64,000 nucleotides of DNA from Vogesella mureinivorans. Its GTDB lineage: Bacteria; Pseudomonadota; Gammaproteobacteria; Burkholderiales; Chromobacteriaceae. A program made the translations under genes and the position numbers. A model generated the notes under the pieces. It was not told the origin of the DNA and ran no database searches. It was given only the letters and a program-made list of their open reading frames with translations. The first letter of the stretch is position 1, and each line of letters starts with the position of its first letter. The DNA lies in contig NZ_VMTV02000099.1 in assembly GCF_007644035.1 (NCBI RefSeq), positions 1 to 64,000 of the forward strand. The letters run 5' to 3'. This document shows, piece by piece, positions 42,437 to 51,616 of the stretch.

Positions 42437-43540
42437 ATGGCCCCTATGCTGCGCGCTGTATTGCTCTGGTGCTGCCTGTGCGTTGCTCACCCCGCATGGG
42501 CCATGTCTGTGGTGTTTATCAACCCTGGGCATGCTAATGAAACCTATTGGTTCACCGCTAGCCGCTGCATGCAGGCTGCGGCAGAGGACCTGGGTATTTC
42601 GCTGCGCGTAGAGTACGCCGCGCGCAACTACAAGCTGGCGCTAGAGCACACCCGTACGCTGGCTAGCCTGCCTGCAGGGCAGCGGCCGGATTATGTAGTG
42701 CTGAGTAATGAATTTGGCACGGCGGCGGAGATGGTTCGCACGCTGAGTGCCGCCGGCATCAAGACTTTTCTGGCCTTTAGTGGCCGTGGCACGGGGGCGG
42801 CGGGTGCCGAGCTGGGCAAGCCACGGCAAAAGTACCCCCTATGGCTGGGCTCGCTGGAGCCGCGTGCGCAAGATGCGGGCTACCTTACCGGCCAGGCCTT
42901 GATTGCCCAGGCACGCCAGGCACAGGTGCCACGCATAGGCGGCAAAATGCCCATGCTGGTAATTGGCGGCGACCGCAGTACGCCTACGTCGGTTTTCCGT
43001 TTGCAGGGTTTGTACCAGGCGGTGCGCGACGCGGGCGATGTGGTGGTGGTGCAGGAAGTGATGGCCGCATGGGACCGCCAGCGTGCAGCGCGCCAGGCCA
43101 GCTGGCTGTACCGCCGCCACCCGCAAGCCCGCATGGTGTGGGCCGGTAGCGACCAGATGGCCATGGGGGCGATGGCCCAGTGGCGCGCCCGCGGTGGCCA
43201 GCCAGGCCGGGACGCGTTTTTCAGCGGCATCAATACCTCGCCAGAGGCACTGCAAAACCTGAGCGATGGCAGCCTGGCCACACTGGCCGGCGGCCATTTT
43301 GTGACCGGTGCGTGGGCGCTGGTGATGCTGTACGACTACGAGCACGGCAAGGATTTTGCCAACGAGGGGCTGGAGCTGCAGCGGCCGCTGTTTGTCCGCT
43401 TTGACGCCGCCATGGCGCAGCGCTACCTGAAGGCGTACAGCGATGCCGATTTCAGCCGGGTGGATTTTGCCAGCTACAGCAAGGTGAAGAATCCCGCTAT
43501 CCAGCGTTACCGTTTCAGTTTTCAGGCCTTGCTGCCCTAG
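42437..43540 (+). CDS. LuxP/sugar-type periplasmic binding protein
   Basis: 367 aa (or from ATG 42446, better spaced from AGGA). A signal peptide ends near HPAWA. The mature part is a type I periplasmic binding fold: SVVFINPGHANETYWFTASRCMQAAAEDLGI, VVLSNEFGTAAEMV, VIGGDRSTPTSVFRLQGL, WAGSDQMAMGAMAQ. No permease or ATPase gene follows. Such stand-alone proteins can present a ligand to a membrane sensor, as LuxP does with LuxQ; the divergent EAL protein is the obvious candidate. Ligand unknown. Confidence 0.82.
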   Translation: MAPMLRAVLLWCCLCVAHPAWAMSVVFINPGHANETYWFTASRCMQAAAEDLGISLRVEYAARNYKLALEHTRTLASLPAGQRPDYVVLSNEFGTAAEMVRTLSAAGIKTFLAFSGRGTGAAGAELGKPRQKYPLWLGSLEPRAQDAGYLTGQALIAQARQAQVPRIGGKMPMLVIGGDRSTPTSVFRLQGLYQAVRDAGDVVVVQEVMAAWDRQRAARQASWLYRRHPQARMVWAGSDQMAMGAMAQWRARGGQPGRDAFFSGINTSPEALQNLSDGSLATLAGGHFVTGAWALVMLYDYEHGKDFANEGLELQRPLFVRFDAAMAQRYLKAYSDADFSRVDFASYSKVKNPAIQRYRFSFQALLP

Positions 43541-43593
43541 GCGTGTCAGCGCCTGTCAGCCTGCCTGGGTGCCGGCTGCCGCCGCCAGGCGCT

Positions 43594-44523
43594 TTATGCG
43601 GCCGGGCTGGCGCTGTCGCTAAAATGACACGCCATCCATTGTTGTATCTCTTCCACAAACAGCCTCACCTTCAGCGCGTTGCGCCGTGCCGCCGGGTACA
43701 CCGCGTACACGTGGTCGCGCCCGAAGCTCTCGCCCGTGCAGTGGTAATCGGCAAAAACCTGCAGCAGTTTTCCGGCCCTGATGTGGTGCAAAGCGCTCCA
43801 GCGCGGGCAGGGCAAGATACCCTGGCCGGCGCAGGCCGCGTCCAGCAGCAGATCGAAGTTATCCGAACGGATACGCCCCTGTGGTTCCACCCGCAGGCTG
43901 TGGCCATCGCGGGCAAAAAACCATGCCGGGTTCAGCAGCGGGTGGCGGTACACCAGGCAGCGGTGTGCTGCCAGGTCGGCCGGGCTGTGCAGGGGTGGCG
44001 CGCTGGCCAGGTAGGCCGGCGAGGCGCACACCATCACGCGGTTGTCGCCGATGACCTTGGCAATCTGGCCTGGCAGGTCGTGGTGGCCCAGGCGTAGTGC
44101 CAGGTCGTAGTTTTCGGCCACCAGGTCTACGTAGCGGTCTGCCAGGCTGATATCCAGCTCCACCTCGGGGTAGCGCTGCATGAATGCAGGGCAAAAGCCC
44201 GATAGCACGGCGCGGCCAAACGATAGCGGCGCGGTAATGCGCAGCACGCCGCGTGGCTCGCCATCCAGCTCGCGCAGGCGCTGGCCCACCCGCCCCAGCT
44301 GCTGCATGGCTTCGCTGGCGGTTTCCAGATAAATGCGGCCAGCTTCGGTCAGCGCCACCTGGCGCGTGCTGCGCGTCAGCAGCCGGGTGCCCAGCGACGC
44401 CTCCAGCGCGTTGAGCGCTTTGGTCATGGCCGACGGGCTTTTGCCCAGTTTTAGTGCGGCGCGTGACAGGCTGCCGGTTTCTGCCACCGCGATAAAGGCT
44501 TGTATCGCCTGAAATGTATCCAT
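43594..44523 (-). CDS. LysR-family regulator of the polyamine operon
   Basis: 309 aa. HTH MDTFQAIQAFIAVAETGSLSRAALKLGKSPSAMTKALNALEASLG, CrgA-like effector domain (LRITAPLSFGRAVLSGFCPAF). Start at 44523 chosen because GGAAAAACTG precedes it and LysR proteins begin at this point; an ATG four codons earlier is possible. Divergent from the PotF-like gene, 120 bp between starts, so it probably senses a polyamine or acetylpolyamine. Confidence 0.9.
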   Translation of the reverse strand: MDTFQAIQAFIAVAETGSLSRAALKLGKSPSAMTKALNALEASLGTRLLTRSTRQVALTEAGRIYLETASEAMQQLGRVGQRLRELDGEPRGVLRITAPLSFGRAVLSGFCPAFMQRYPEVELDISLADRYVDLVAENYDLALRLGHHDLPGQIAKVIGDNRVMVCASPAYLASAPPLHSPADLAAHRCLVYRHPLLNPAWFFARDGHSLRVEPQGRIRSDNFDLLLDAACAGQGILPCPRWSALHHIRAGKLLQVFADYHCTGESFGRDHVYAVYPAARRNALKVRLFVEEIQQWMACHFSDSASPAA

Positions 44524-44643
44524 CAGTTTTTCCATTCGGGAAAAAAAGAACTGCCTGCCACGTACTTTATCCTGCCGCGCACTTGCGCTCATGATGTTTT
44601 CACCGACGCACGCATTTGTGCTTACCACACCAGGGAGAGTGCC

Positions 44644-45738
44644 ATGAAAATCACCGTGAAAGCCCTTGCCATCTGTATTGCGGCTGCTTGTGTGCCACCG
44701 TTGGCCCAGGCAGCCGGTACCTTGAACATCTACAACTGGGGCGAATACTTTGCCCCCGACACTGTTGCCGGATTCGAAAAAGAAACCGGCATCAAAGTGC
44801 GGCTGGATGTGTACGACAGCAACGAAGTGCTCCAGACCAAACTGCTGGCCGGCGGCAGTGGCTACGACCTGGTGTTTCCGTCCAACGATTTCCTGACGCG
44901 CCAGATCCAGAGCGGGGTGTACCAGAAGCTGGACAAGCGCAAGCTGCCCAACCTGAAAAACCTGGACCCGGCCTTTGTGCCCAAAGTCAGCAGCGTGGAC
45001 CCCGGCATGCAGTACAGCGTGCCGTATATGTGGGGCACCACGGCCATTGGCTACAACGTGGACAAAGTGAAGAAAGCGCTGGGCGGCCAGCTGCCGGCCA
45101 ATAGCTACGACCTGCTGTTCAAGCCCGAGGTGCTGGCCAAGCTGCAAGGCTGCAATGTGGCCTATAACGACGCCGGCAGCGTGATGCTGCCCATGGCCAT
45201 GCGCTACCTGGGGCTGGACCCCAACAGCACCAGCGCCAAGGACTACGACGCCGCCTACGCCGTGCTGGCCAAAGCCCGCCCCTACGTGAAGCGCCTGATC
45301 GCCACCCCGGTGATGAACGACCTGGCTAATGGCGAGGTGTGCGTCAGCACCGGTTACTCCGGCGCGGTATTGGTGGCCAAGCTGCGCGCCAAGCAGAACA
45401 AAAACGGCCAGAACATCGCCTACACCATTCCGCAGCAGGGCGCGCCCATGTGGTTTGACAGTATGGTGATCCCCAAAGACGCCAAGAACGTTGATAACGC
45501 CCACCTGTTCATCAACTACCTGCTACGCCCGGACGTGATCGCCAATATCAGCAACGCGGTGATGTACCCCAGCCCCAATGCCCAGGCCGCCAAGCTGATG
45601 AGCAAAGACCTGACAGGCGACCCCATGATCTACCCCGACGCCGCCCGCATGAAAACCTTCTGGGTACAGCGCCCGCTAGAGCCCGCCGTGCAGCGCATCC
45701 AGACCCGGCTGTGGCAAAAATTCAAGACCGGCCGCTAG
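44644..45738 (+). CDS. PotF/PotD-type polyamine-binding protein
   Basis: 364 aa, signal peptide cleaved near LAQA|AGTL (about 23). NIYNWGEYFAPDTVAGFEKETGIKV and PSNDFLTRQIQSGVYQKLDK are hallmarks of the spermidine/putrescine-binding family; VPYMWGTTAIGYNVDKV and WFDSMVIPKDAKN follow. It would bind putrescine or related amines in the periplasm. The permease and ATPase are not in this operon; two polyamine-catabolic genes follow directly (9-bp gap, then an overlap), linking uptake to breakdown. Confidence 0.9.
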   Translation: MKITVKALAICIAAACVPPLAQAAGTLNIYNWGEYFAPDTVAGFEKETGIKVRLDVYDSNEVLQTKLLAGGSGYDLVFPSNDFLTRQIQSGVYQKLDKRKLPNLKNLDPAFVPKVSSVDPGMQYSVPYMWGTTAIGYNVDKVKKALGGQLPANSYDLLFKPEVLAKLQGCNVAYNDAGSVMLPMAMRYLGLDPNSTSAKDYDAAYAVLAKARPYVKRLIATPVMNDLANGEVCVSTGYSGAVLVAKLRAKQNKNGQNIAYTIPQQGAPMWFDSMVIPKDAKNVDNAHLFINYLLRPDVIANISNAVMYPSPNAQAAKLMSKDLTGDPMIYPDAARMKTFWVQRPLEPAVQRIQTRLWQKFKTGR

Positions 45739-45747
45739 GAGCACACC

Positions 45748-46869
45748 ATGACCACCCCCACCGGTTTTCTGTACGACGAGCTGTTTCTGCAACATAACGC
45801 CGGCCGCCAGACCTACCACGGTGTACATGGCGCAGCCGACGCCGGCGCCGAGTTCGACTGCTCCGAGCGCCTGGCCTATACCAAGGCGCTGCTGGACGCC
45901 ACCGGCATGACGGCGCGCCTGCAGCCGCTGGCCTACCAGCCAGCCGACGACGCGGCACTGCTGCGGGTGCACACCCCGGCCTACCTGGCGCAGCTGGCGG
46001 CCAACTGTGCCGCTGCAGATGGCGATGGTGTCGAGCTTGGCCCCGATGCACGCGGCGGCCCGGCCACCGAGCGCATCGCCCGCGCTGCTGCCGGTGCGGC
46101 TTGTGCCGCGGTAGACGCGGTACTGCAGGGCCAGGTTGGCCGCGTCTACGCGCTGATCCGCCCCTCCGGCCACCACGCCGGGCCCGACTACGCCATGGGC
46201 TACTGCTACTACAACAACGTGGCCGTCGCCGCGCGCCACGCTCAGGCACAGTACGGCCTGCAGCGCATCGCCATCATCGACTGGGACGTACACCACGGCA
46301 ACGGTACCCAGCACGTGTTCGAGGCCGACGCGCAGGTACTGTTCTGCTCGCTGCATGAGGAAGGCAACTACCCGCTGGAAGGCGGTAGCGAGCGGGACCA
46401 AGGCCAGGGAGCGGGCACCGGCTACACGCTGAACATTCCGCTGCCAGCCGGCAGTGGCTACGCCGCCTACGCGCTGGCGTTCGAGCAAGTGCTGTTGCCG
46501 GTGCTGCGCCGTTTTGCCCCCGAGCTGATTCTGGTATCGGCCGGGCAGGACGCCAACGCCTACGACCCGCTGGGCCGCATGCGCCTGACCCGCCCTGGCT
46601 ACCGCGCGCTGGCGGCCAGCCTCACCGCTGCGGCGGGTGAGCTGTGCCAGGGCCGCATCGTGATGCTGCAGGAAGGCGGCTACAGCCTGCCGTACCTGCC
46701 GATCGCCACCCTAGGTGTGATTGAGGGCCTCAGCGGCCAACAGGTGGATTTTGACGATCCGCACTGGGTGCCGGACCGGCCACTGAGCAGTGGCGAGGCA
46801 GCTGCCGTCGCCCGCGCCCGAGACGCCCAGGCTCAGCACTGGGCACTGCAAGGAGAGCAAGATGCGTAA
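45748..46869 (+). CDS. Class II HDAC-like acetylpolyamine deacetylase
   Basis: 373 aa. IRPSGHHAGPDYAMGYCYYNNVAVAARHA, IIDWDVHHGNGTQHVF and VSAGQDANAYDPLGRM, MLQEGGYSLPYLP supply the zinc and catalytic residues of the deacetylase fold. FYDEL-like N-terminus and overall layout are those of class II (HDAC10-like) enzymes. In this operon, between a polyamine-binding protein and an N-carbamoylputrescine amidase, an acetylpolyamine substrate is the best guess. Different branch from the AphA-like protein at 24598. Confidence 0.85.
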   Translation: MTTPTGFLYDELFLQHNAGRQTYHGVHGAADAGAEFDCSERLAYTKALLDATGMTARLQPLAYQPADDAALLRVHTPAYLAQLAANCAAADGDGVELGPDARGGPATERIARAAAGAACAAVDAVLQGQVGRVYALIRPSGHHAGPDYAMGYCYYNNVAVAARHAQAQYGLQRIAIIDWDVHHGNGTQHVFEADAQVLFCSLHEEGNYPLEGGSERDQGQGAGTGYTLNIPLPAGSGYAAYALAFEQVLLPVLRRFAPELILVSAGQDANAYDPLGRMRLTRPGYRALAASLTAAAGELCQGRIVMLQEGGYSLPYLPIATLGVIEGLSGQQVDFDDPHWVPDRPLSSGEAAAVARARDAQAQHWALQGEQDA

Positions 46870-47728
46870 CGTGACGGTGGCCACCACCCAGATGGCCTGC
46901 AGCTGGGACCGTGCGGCCAACCTGGACCGTGCCGAAGCCCTGGTGCGCGCTGCGGCGGCGCAAGGGGCGCAGGTGATCCTGCTGCAAGAGCTGTTCGAAA
47001 CGCCGTATTTCTGCATCGACCAGCGCCATCACCACAACGCGCTGGCGGCACCGTTCGACGGCCACCCGTGGCTGGGGCGCTTTGCCGCGCTGGCGCGCGA
47101 GCTGCAGGTGGTGCTGCCGGTAAGCTTTTTCGAGCAGGCGGGTAACACCCAGTTCAACAGCCTGGCCATGATCGACGCCGACGGCAGCGTGCTGGGCCAC
47201 TACCGCAAGATGCACATACCGGACGGCCCGGGTTACAGCGAGAAGTTCTACTTTGCGCCCGGCGATATGGGTTTCAAGGTGTGGGACACTCGCTACGGGC
47301 GGCTGGGCGTGGGTATCTGCTGGGACCAGTGGTTCCCCGAAACCGCGCGCAGCATGGCACTGATGGGCGCCGAGCTGTTGCTGTTTCCCACCGCCATCGG
47401 TAGTGAGCCGCACGACCCGGGCATACAGTCGCTACGCCACTGGCAAAACACCCAGCGCGGCCACGCTGCGGCCAACGTGATGCCGCTACTGGCCAGTAAC
47501 CGCGTGGGGGTAGAACACGGCGAGGCCGGTACGCATATCACCTTCTATGGCGGCTCGTTCATTGCTGCAGAAGACGGCGAGCTGCGCGCCGAGGCAGGTA
47601 ACGAAGACGGCACCATCCTTACCGCCACCTTTGATCTGGATGCGCTGGCGGCCAAGCGCCGCGCCTGGGGGGTATTCCGCGACCGCCGCGTAGAGCACTA
47701 CGGCACGCTGCTGCAGTACGCGGTATAA
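46862..47728 (+). CDS. aguB: N-carbamoylputrescine amidase
   Basis: 288-aa nitrilase-superfamily enzyme. Catalytic Glu in LLQELFETPYFC, Lys in GHYRKMHIPDGPGYSEKFYF and Cys in GVGICWDQWFPE; the last two blocks are characteristic of AguB. It hydrolyses N-carbamoylputrescine to putrescine, CO2 and ammonia. The ATG overlaps the end of the deacetylase gene by 8 bp. Agmatine deiminase (AguA), the usual partner, is not in the window. A hairpin terminator follows at 47749. Confidence 0.93.
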   Translation: MRNVTVATTQMACSWDRAANLDRAEALVRAAAAQGAQVILLQELFETPYFCIDQRHHHNALAAPFDGHPWLGRFAALARELQVVLPVSFFEQAGNTQFNSLAMIDADGSVLGHYRKMHIPDGPGYSEKFYFAPGDMGFKVWDTRYGRLGVGICWDQWFPETARSMALMGAELLLFPTAIGSEPHDPGIQSLRHWQNTQRGHAAANVMPLLASNRVGVEHGEAGTHITFYGGSFIAAEDGELRAEAGNEDGTILTATFDLDALAAKRRAWGVFRDRRVEHYGTLLQYAV

Positions 47729-47748
47729 GCCAGCCCTGTCTGTGGATA

Positions 47749-47784
47749 CAGCCCGCCTTGCCCGCTATCCGGCCTGGCGGGCTG
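47749..47784. terminator. Terminator between aguB and SDR gene
   Basis: CAGCCCGCC (47749-47757) and GGCGGGCTG (47776-47784), perfect 9-bp stem, then TGCTTT; convergent genes on both sides. Confidence 0.65.
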
Positions 47785-47795
47785 TGCTTTGGTGC

Positions 47796-48401
47796 TTATT
47801 TAACGCGGTACACCTGGCCGCTGTGCGCGCCTTCCACGCTTTTGCTGAAAGCCAGCGCGGCGCGGGCGGCGGGTACCGGCTCGAAACCGCGGAAAAACGG
47901 CCCGTATACCGCCATGGCTTCCAGCAGCACGCCGGGGCTTACCACATTGATGCGCAGGCCGCGTGGCAGCTCGATGGCGGCAGCGCGGGCAAAGCCTTCC
48001 AGCGCGGCATTCACCATGCTGGCACTGCTGCCGGCCACGATGGGCTCGTCGGCCAGCACGCCGCTGGTAAGGGTAAAGCTGCCACCGTCATTCAGCCGGC
48101 CTTGGCCGGCCAGCACCAGGTTCACCTGGCCCATCAGCTTGTCGTCCAGGCCGATGCGGTAGTGCGCGGCGCTGAAATCGGCCAACGGGGCAAAGTGCAC
48201 ATTACCGGCGGCGCTGACCACCGCGTCCAGCGGGCCGGCGGCATCGTACATCGCCTCTACGCTGGCCATGTCGGCCAGGTTCACGCGCAGGGTGCCGCTG
48301 TTGCGGCCGGCGGTGATGATTTCATGGCGTTGGCTCAGCTCGGCAGCTACCGCCTGGCCCAGGGTGCCGTGGGCACCAATCAGCAGGATACGCATGGTCA
48401 T
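47796..48401 (-). CDS. Short-chain dehydrogenase-like protein
   Basis: 201 aa Rossmann protein. ILLIGAHGTLGQAVAAEL is the dinucleotide loop and SAAGNVHFAPLADFS takes the NNAG place. The usual YxxxK catalytic pair is not seen; the aligned region is GSSASMVNAALEGFARAAA. It is one of a short subfamily of SDR proteins of about 200 aa with this change. Divergent from a LysR gene (70 bp between starts), its likely regulator. Confidence 0.82.
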   Translation of the reverse strand: MTMRILLIGAHGTLGQAVAAELSQRHEIITAGRNSGTLRVNLADMASVEAMYDAAGPLDAVVSAAGNVHFAPLADFSAAHYRIGLDDKLMGQVNLVLAGQGRLNDGGSFTLTSGVLADEPIVAGSSASMVNAALEGFARAAAIELPRGLRINVVSPGVLLEAMAVYGPFFRGFEPVPAARAALAFSKSVEGAHSGQVYRVK

Positions 48402-48471
48402 TTCCTTGTGTTTGTTTACGTATCAGCATGTTATCTTGCTTTTGCATGGCGATAAGCAGGGTAAAAGTAGA

Positions 48472-49428
48472 ATGACTGTCAACCTTAAGAAAACAATCGA
48501 CCTGGTCAGCGAGGCGCAGCAGCTGCAATGGGCTATGGCGTTTACCGCGGTGGTGGAAGAGGGCAGCTTTACCGCCGCGGCGCAGCGCATGGGGGTGAGT
48601 AAGGCGCTGCTGAGCCGCCAGGTGCGTCAGCTGGAGCAGGCGCTGGACGCGCAGCTGCTATACCGCACTACGCGGCGCTTGCTGCTTACTGATGCGGGCG
48701 AGCTATACCTGGGCCATTGCCGCGACTGGCTGCTGCGGGTGCAGTCGGCGCGGCAGGCGCTGGCCGAGCTGCGCGAGGAGGTGGCCGGCCGCCTGCGGCT
48801 TACCGTGCCCACCAGCTTTGGCGGCGTGTTCATGGCACAGGCCATGCTGGCTTTGCGCCAGCAGTACCCGGCGCTGGAGGTGGAGCTGGACCTGTCGGCG
48901 CGACCGCACGACCTGGAAGCCGAAGGCTTTGATCTGGCCATACGCAGCAATATCACGCCGCCAGAGCGGCTGATTGCGCGCCCGCTGGCCGAGGTGGCCG
49001 ACTGGCTGGTGGCGGCGCCAGCCTACCTGGCGGGTAGGGCGCTGCCGCACGTGCCGGCCGACCTGGCGGCCCACATCTGCCTGTGCAACAGCCATATCAG
49101 CCACAGCAGCGATTGGGCGTTTCACCGCGATGGCGAGCTGGCCAGCGTGGCAGTAAGTGCGCCGCTACTGGCCAACGATTACAACCTGCTGCGCAACTTC
49201 GCACTGCAGGGCGCCGGTATTGCCCGCCTGCCCAGCTATCTGGTGGCGCCAGACGTGGCCGCCGGGCGGCTGCAGCGCCTGCTGCCGCAGTGGCACGGCC
49301 GTGGCCAGAGCCTGTATCTGGTCTACCCGCAACGCCTGCCGCAGCCGGCGCGGGTACGGGCGCTGGTGGCCTTTCTGCAGCAGTGGTTTGCTGCACCGGA
49401 GCAGGCGCTGCTGCTGGGGCAGGCCTGA
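48472..49428 (+). CDS. LysR-family regulator (with SDR gene)
   Basis: 318 aa. HTH WAMAFTAVVEEGSFTAAAQRMGVSKALLSRQVRQLEQALDAQL; CrgA-like effector part (LRLTVPTSFGGVFMAQAMLAL). Start at 48472 following AAAAGTAGA; weak ribosome-binding site. Divergent from the SDR gene. A 13-mer uptake-like repeat lies just after its stop (49436), between it and the convergent next LysR gene. Confidence 0.9.
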   Translation: MTVNLKKTIDLVSEAQQLQWAMAFTAVVEEGSFTAAAQRMGVSKALLSRQVRQLEQALDAQLLYRTTRRLLLTDAGELYLGHCRDWLLRVQSARQALAELREEVAGRLRLTVPTSFGGVFMAQAMLALRQQYPALEVELDLSARPHDLEAEGFDLAIRSNITPPERLIARPLAEVADWLVAAPAYLAGRALPHVPADLAAHICLCNSHISHSSDWAFHRDGELASVAVSAPLLANDYNLLRNFALQGAGIARLPSYLVAPDVAAGRLQRLLPQWHGRGQSLYLVYPQRLPQPARVRALVAFLQQWFAAPEQALLLGQA

Positions 49429-49435
49429 ACCGCCT

Positions 49436-49448
49436 TGCGGCCAACCTT
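49436..49448 (-). repeat. Full 13-mer uptake-like repeat between two LysR genes
   Basis: Exact TGCGGCCAACCTT, between the stops of the convergent LysR genes and reaching 2 bp into the stop codon of the second. Confidence 0.7.
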
Positions 49449-50406
49449 AGCGCATGAAACAGGCGTCTTCGTCGCCCCTTGCCGCGTAGCCTGCTTGCAG
49501 ATTGGAAAAATCCATGTCGCCAAAGCTGTCAGTGAGGAAGTCCAGCAGGCTGCGTACCGAAAGTGGCATGCCCTGGCGCGAGGGGAAGAGCGCAAACACC
49601 ACTGCCTCCGGTGGCTGCCAGCCGTCCAGCACGGGCACTAGCAAGCCTTGCTGCAGGTCTTTGAAGCACACCAGCAAAGGCAGCTGGGCGATGCCGCCGT
49701 GTTCCAGTGCGCAGCGGCGGATGGTAATGACATCGTCGGTGACCAGCCGCGGCTGATGGCAGACCGTGGCGCTTTGCCCTGCAGGCCCTTGTAGCTGCCA
49801 CTGATAGCTGCGTGCCTGTGGCCCCCAGTGCAGGCTGGGCAAGCCTGCCACGTTGTCCATGTGGCCCGGGTGGCCGTAGCGCGCCAGCAACGCCGGGCTG
49901 GCTACCAGCTCCTGCGGGCTGCGCGATAGCCGCTTCATCACCAGGTTGCTGTCTTCTATTGGCGGGGTTTTGGCCACCAGTGCGATGTCCAGCCCCTCGC
50001 GCACCACATCTACCTCGCGGTTGGTGCTGTCTATCTGCACCTTTACCAGCGGGTAGCGCGCCATGTAGCGCGAGATCATGCCGCCCACCACAAAATTGAG
50101 CAGGGCGGTGGGGCAGCTGAGCCGTATCGTGCCTTGCGGCTCGATGTGCTGCTGGGCAATGGCAGCCTGTGCCGCATCGCTGGCGAGCACGACTTGCTGG
50201 CAGTGCGTGTAAAACGCCTGCCCGGCCTCGGTCAGTGCAAAGTGGCGCGGGCTGCGGTTGAGCAGGCGGGCGGACAGGTGGGTTTCCAGCTGGCGAATAC
50301 TGCGGCTAAGCCGAGAGGTGGGCACCCCGGTGGCACGGCTGGCGGCGTGGTAGCCGCCATGGTCGACAACCTGCACAAAGTAATAAAGCGCATTCAGATC
50401 CAGCAT
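49447..50406 (-). CDS. LysR-family regulator (with hchA-like gene)
   Basis: 319 aa. HTH LNALYYFVQVVDHGGYHAASRATGVPTSRLSRSIRQLETHLSARLLNR; the GGYHAASRATGVPTS helix is as in regulators close to the AphB/CrgA group. Effector domain from about residue 90. Divergent from the HchA-like gene over about 240 bp, so it probably controls it in response to an electrophile or oxidant; effector unknown. Confidence 0.9.
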   Translation of the reverse strand: MLDLNALYYFVQVVDHGGYHAASRATGVPTSRLSRSIRQLETHLSARLLNRSPRHFALTEAGQAFYTHCQQVVLASDAAQAAIAQQHIEPQGTIRLSCPTALLNFVVGGMISRYMARYPLVKVQIDSTNREVDVVREGLDIALVAKTPPIEDSNLVMKRLSRSPQELVASPALLARYGHPGHMDNVAGLPSLHWGPQARSYQWQLQGPAGQSATVCHQPRLVTDDVITIRRCALEHGGIAQLPLLVCFKDLQQGLLVPVLDGWQPPEAVVFALFPSRQGMPLSVRSLLDFLTDSFGDMDFSNLQAGYAARGDEDACFMR

Positions 50407-50643
50407 GGTGTGGGTAGCGAAGTATCGGAAACAGGACCTTAACTTACCGTATCCGCTAGCCTGGTGTCAGGTGCTGCCGCTGTTGCACCAGTGAAACGCT
50501 ACATTGCAATTTTTAACTATTATTGCAAGCAGTGTGCGGTGTAGCTTCTCTATGCCGCCAAGCAGCCGGACGGGGCATCTGGCTTGCCACGATTGCAGCT
50601 GCGAGCGGCATGGCGCAGATCAATCCAACACAAAGGGCCTGAC

Positions 50644-51528
50644 ATGACAACCGTAGTCAATGAACTGAGCAAAGCACCCGCACCCGACCGTGCCGAGGAA
50701 AACGCCTTCTTTCCGTCACCGTACTCGCTCAGCCTGTATACCGCCCCCAAGACCGACTTTGACGGCACGGTTTACCCGCAGCCCTACACTGGCAAAAAGT
50801 GGAAAGTGCTGATGGTGGCTACCGACGAGCGCTACGTGCTGATGCAAAACGGCACCATGTTTTCTACCGGCAACCACCCGGTAGAAACCCTGCTGCCGAT
50901 GTACCACCTGGATAGCGCCGGTTTCGATATCGAGGTGGCCACCTTGTCCGGCAACCCGGTGAAATTCGAGATGTGGGCCATGCCGGCAGAAGACGAGACG
51001 GTGCAAGCCACGTACCAGAAGTACCGCGCCCAGTTCAAACAGCCGCGCAAACTGTCTGATGTGATGGCAGAAAACCTGCACGACGATTCGCCTTATATCG
51101 CAGTGTTTGTGCCGGGCGGGCACGGTGCGCTGGTGGGCATTCCGGACAGCCTGGAAGTAAAAGCACTGCTGCAGTGGGCGATGGCCAAAGACAAGTACGT
51201 CATTACGCTGTGCCATGGCCCCGCCTGCCTGCTGGCACCAGCGCTGGGCGAAAGCGCCGACAACTATATCTATAAAGGCTACAAGATCTGCGTATTCCCC
51301 GACGCGCTGGACCAGGGCGCCAACGTGGATATCGGCTATATGCCTGGCCAGCTGCGCTGGCCATTGGCGGCGCGCTTGGGGGATCTGGGTGTGGAGGTGC
51401 TGAACGAGGGCATCAGCGGCCAGTGCTACCAGGACCGCAAGCTGATTACCGGCGACAGCCCGCTGGCGGCGAACAACCTGGGCAAGCTGGCCGCGCAGGC
51501 GCTGCTGGCCGAGGTGGCCGGGCAGTAA
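50644..51528 (+). CDS. hchA: HchA (Hsp31) glyoxalase III/deglycase-like protein
   Basis: 294 aa. DJ-1 superfamily large form with the Hsp31 marks: [24 protein letters not shown] at the N-terminus, [47 protein letters not shown] and the nucleophile loop [11 protein letters not shown]. Hsp31 converts methylglyoxal to lactate without glutathione and also acts as a holding chaperone. The ATG follows a GGGCCTGAC stretch. Likely regulated by the divergent LysR. Ends at the perfect repeat hairpin. Confidence 0.9.
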   Translation: MTTVVNELSKAPAPDRAEENAFFPSPYSLSLYTAPKTDFDGTVYPQPYTGKKWKVLMVATDERYVLMQNGTMFSTGNHPVETLLPMYHLDSAGFDIEVATLSGNPVKFEMWAMPAEDETVQATYQKYRAQFKQPRKLSDVMAENLHDDSPYIAVFVPGGHGALVGIPDSLEVKALLQWAMAKDKYVITLCHGPACLLAPALGESADNYIYKGYKICVFPDALDQGANVDIGYMPGQLRWPLAARLGDLGVEVLNEGISGQCYQDRKLITGDSPLAANNLGKLAAQALLAEVAGQ

Positions 51529-51560
51529 GGTCTGTTGGCAGATAGTGATTACAGATAAAT

Positions 51561-51597
51561 GATGCGGCCAACCTTGTCACACAAGGTTGGCCGCATC
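51561..51597. terminator. Perfect hairpin of paired uptake-like repeats between hchA and prpF
   Basis: GATGCGGCCAACCTTGT (51561-51577) and its exact reverse complement (51581-51597) with a 3-base loop: 17-bp perfect stem. Each arm contains a full copy of the 13-mer. Serves convergent genes. Confidence 0.85.
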
Positions 51598-51616
51598 ACA
51601 TTGCAGGCAAGCAGTT

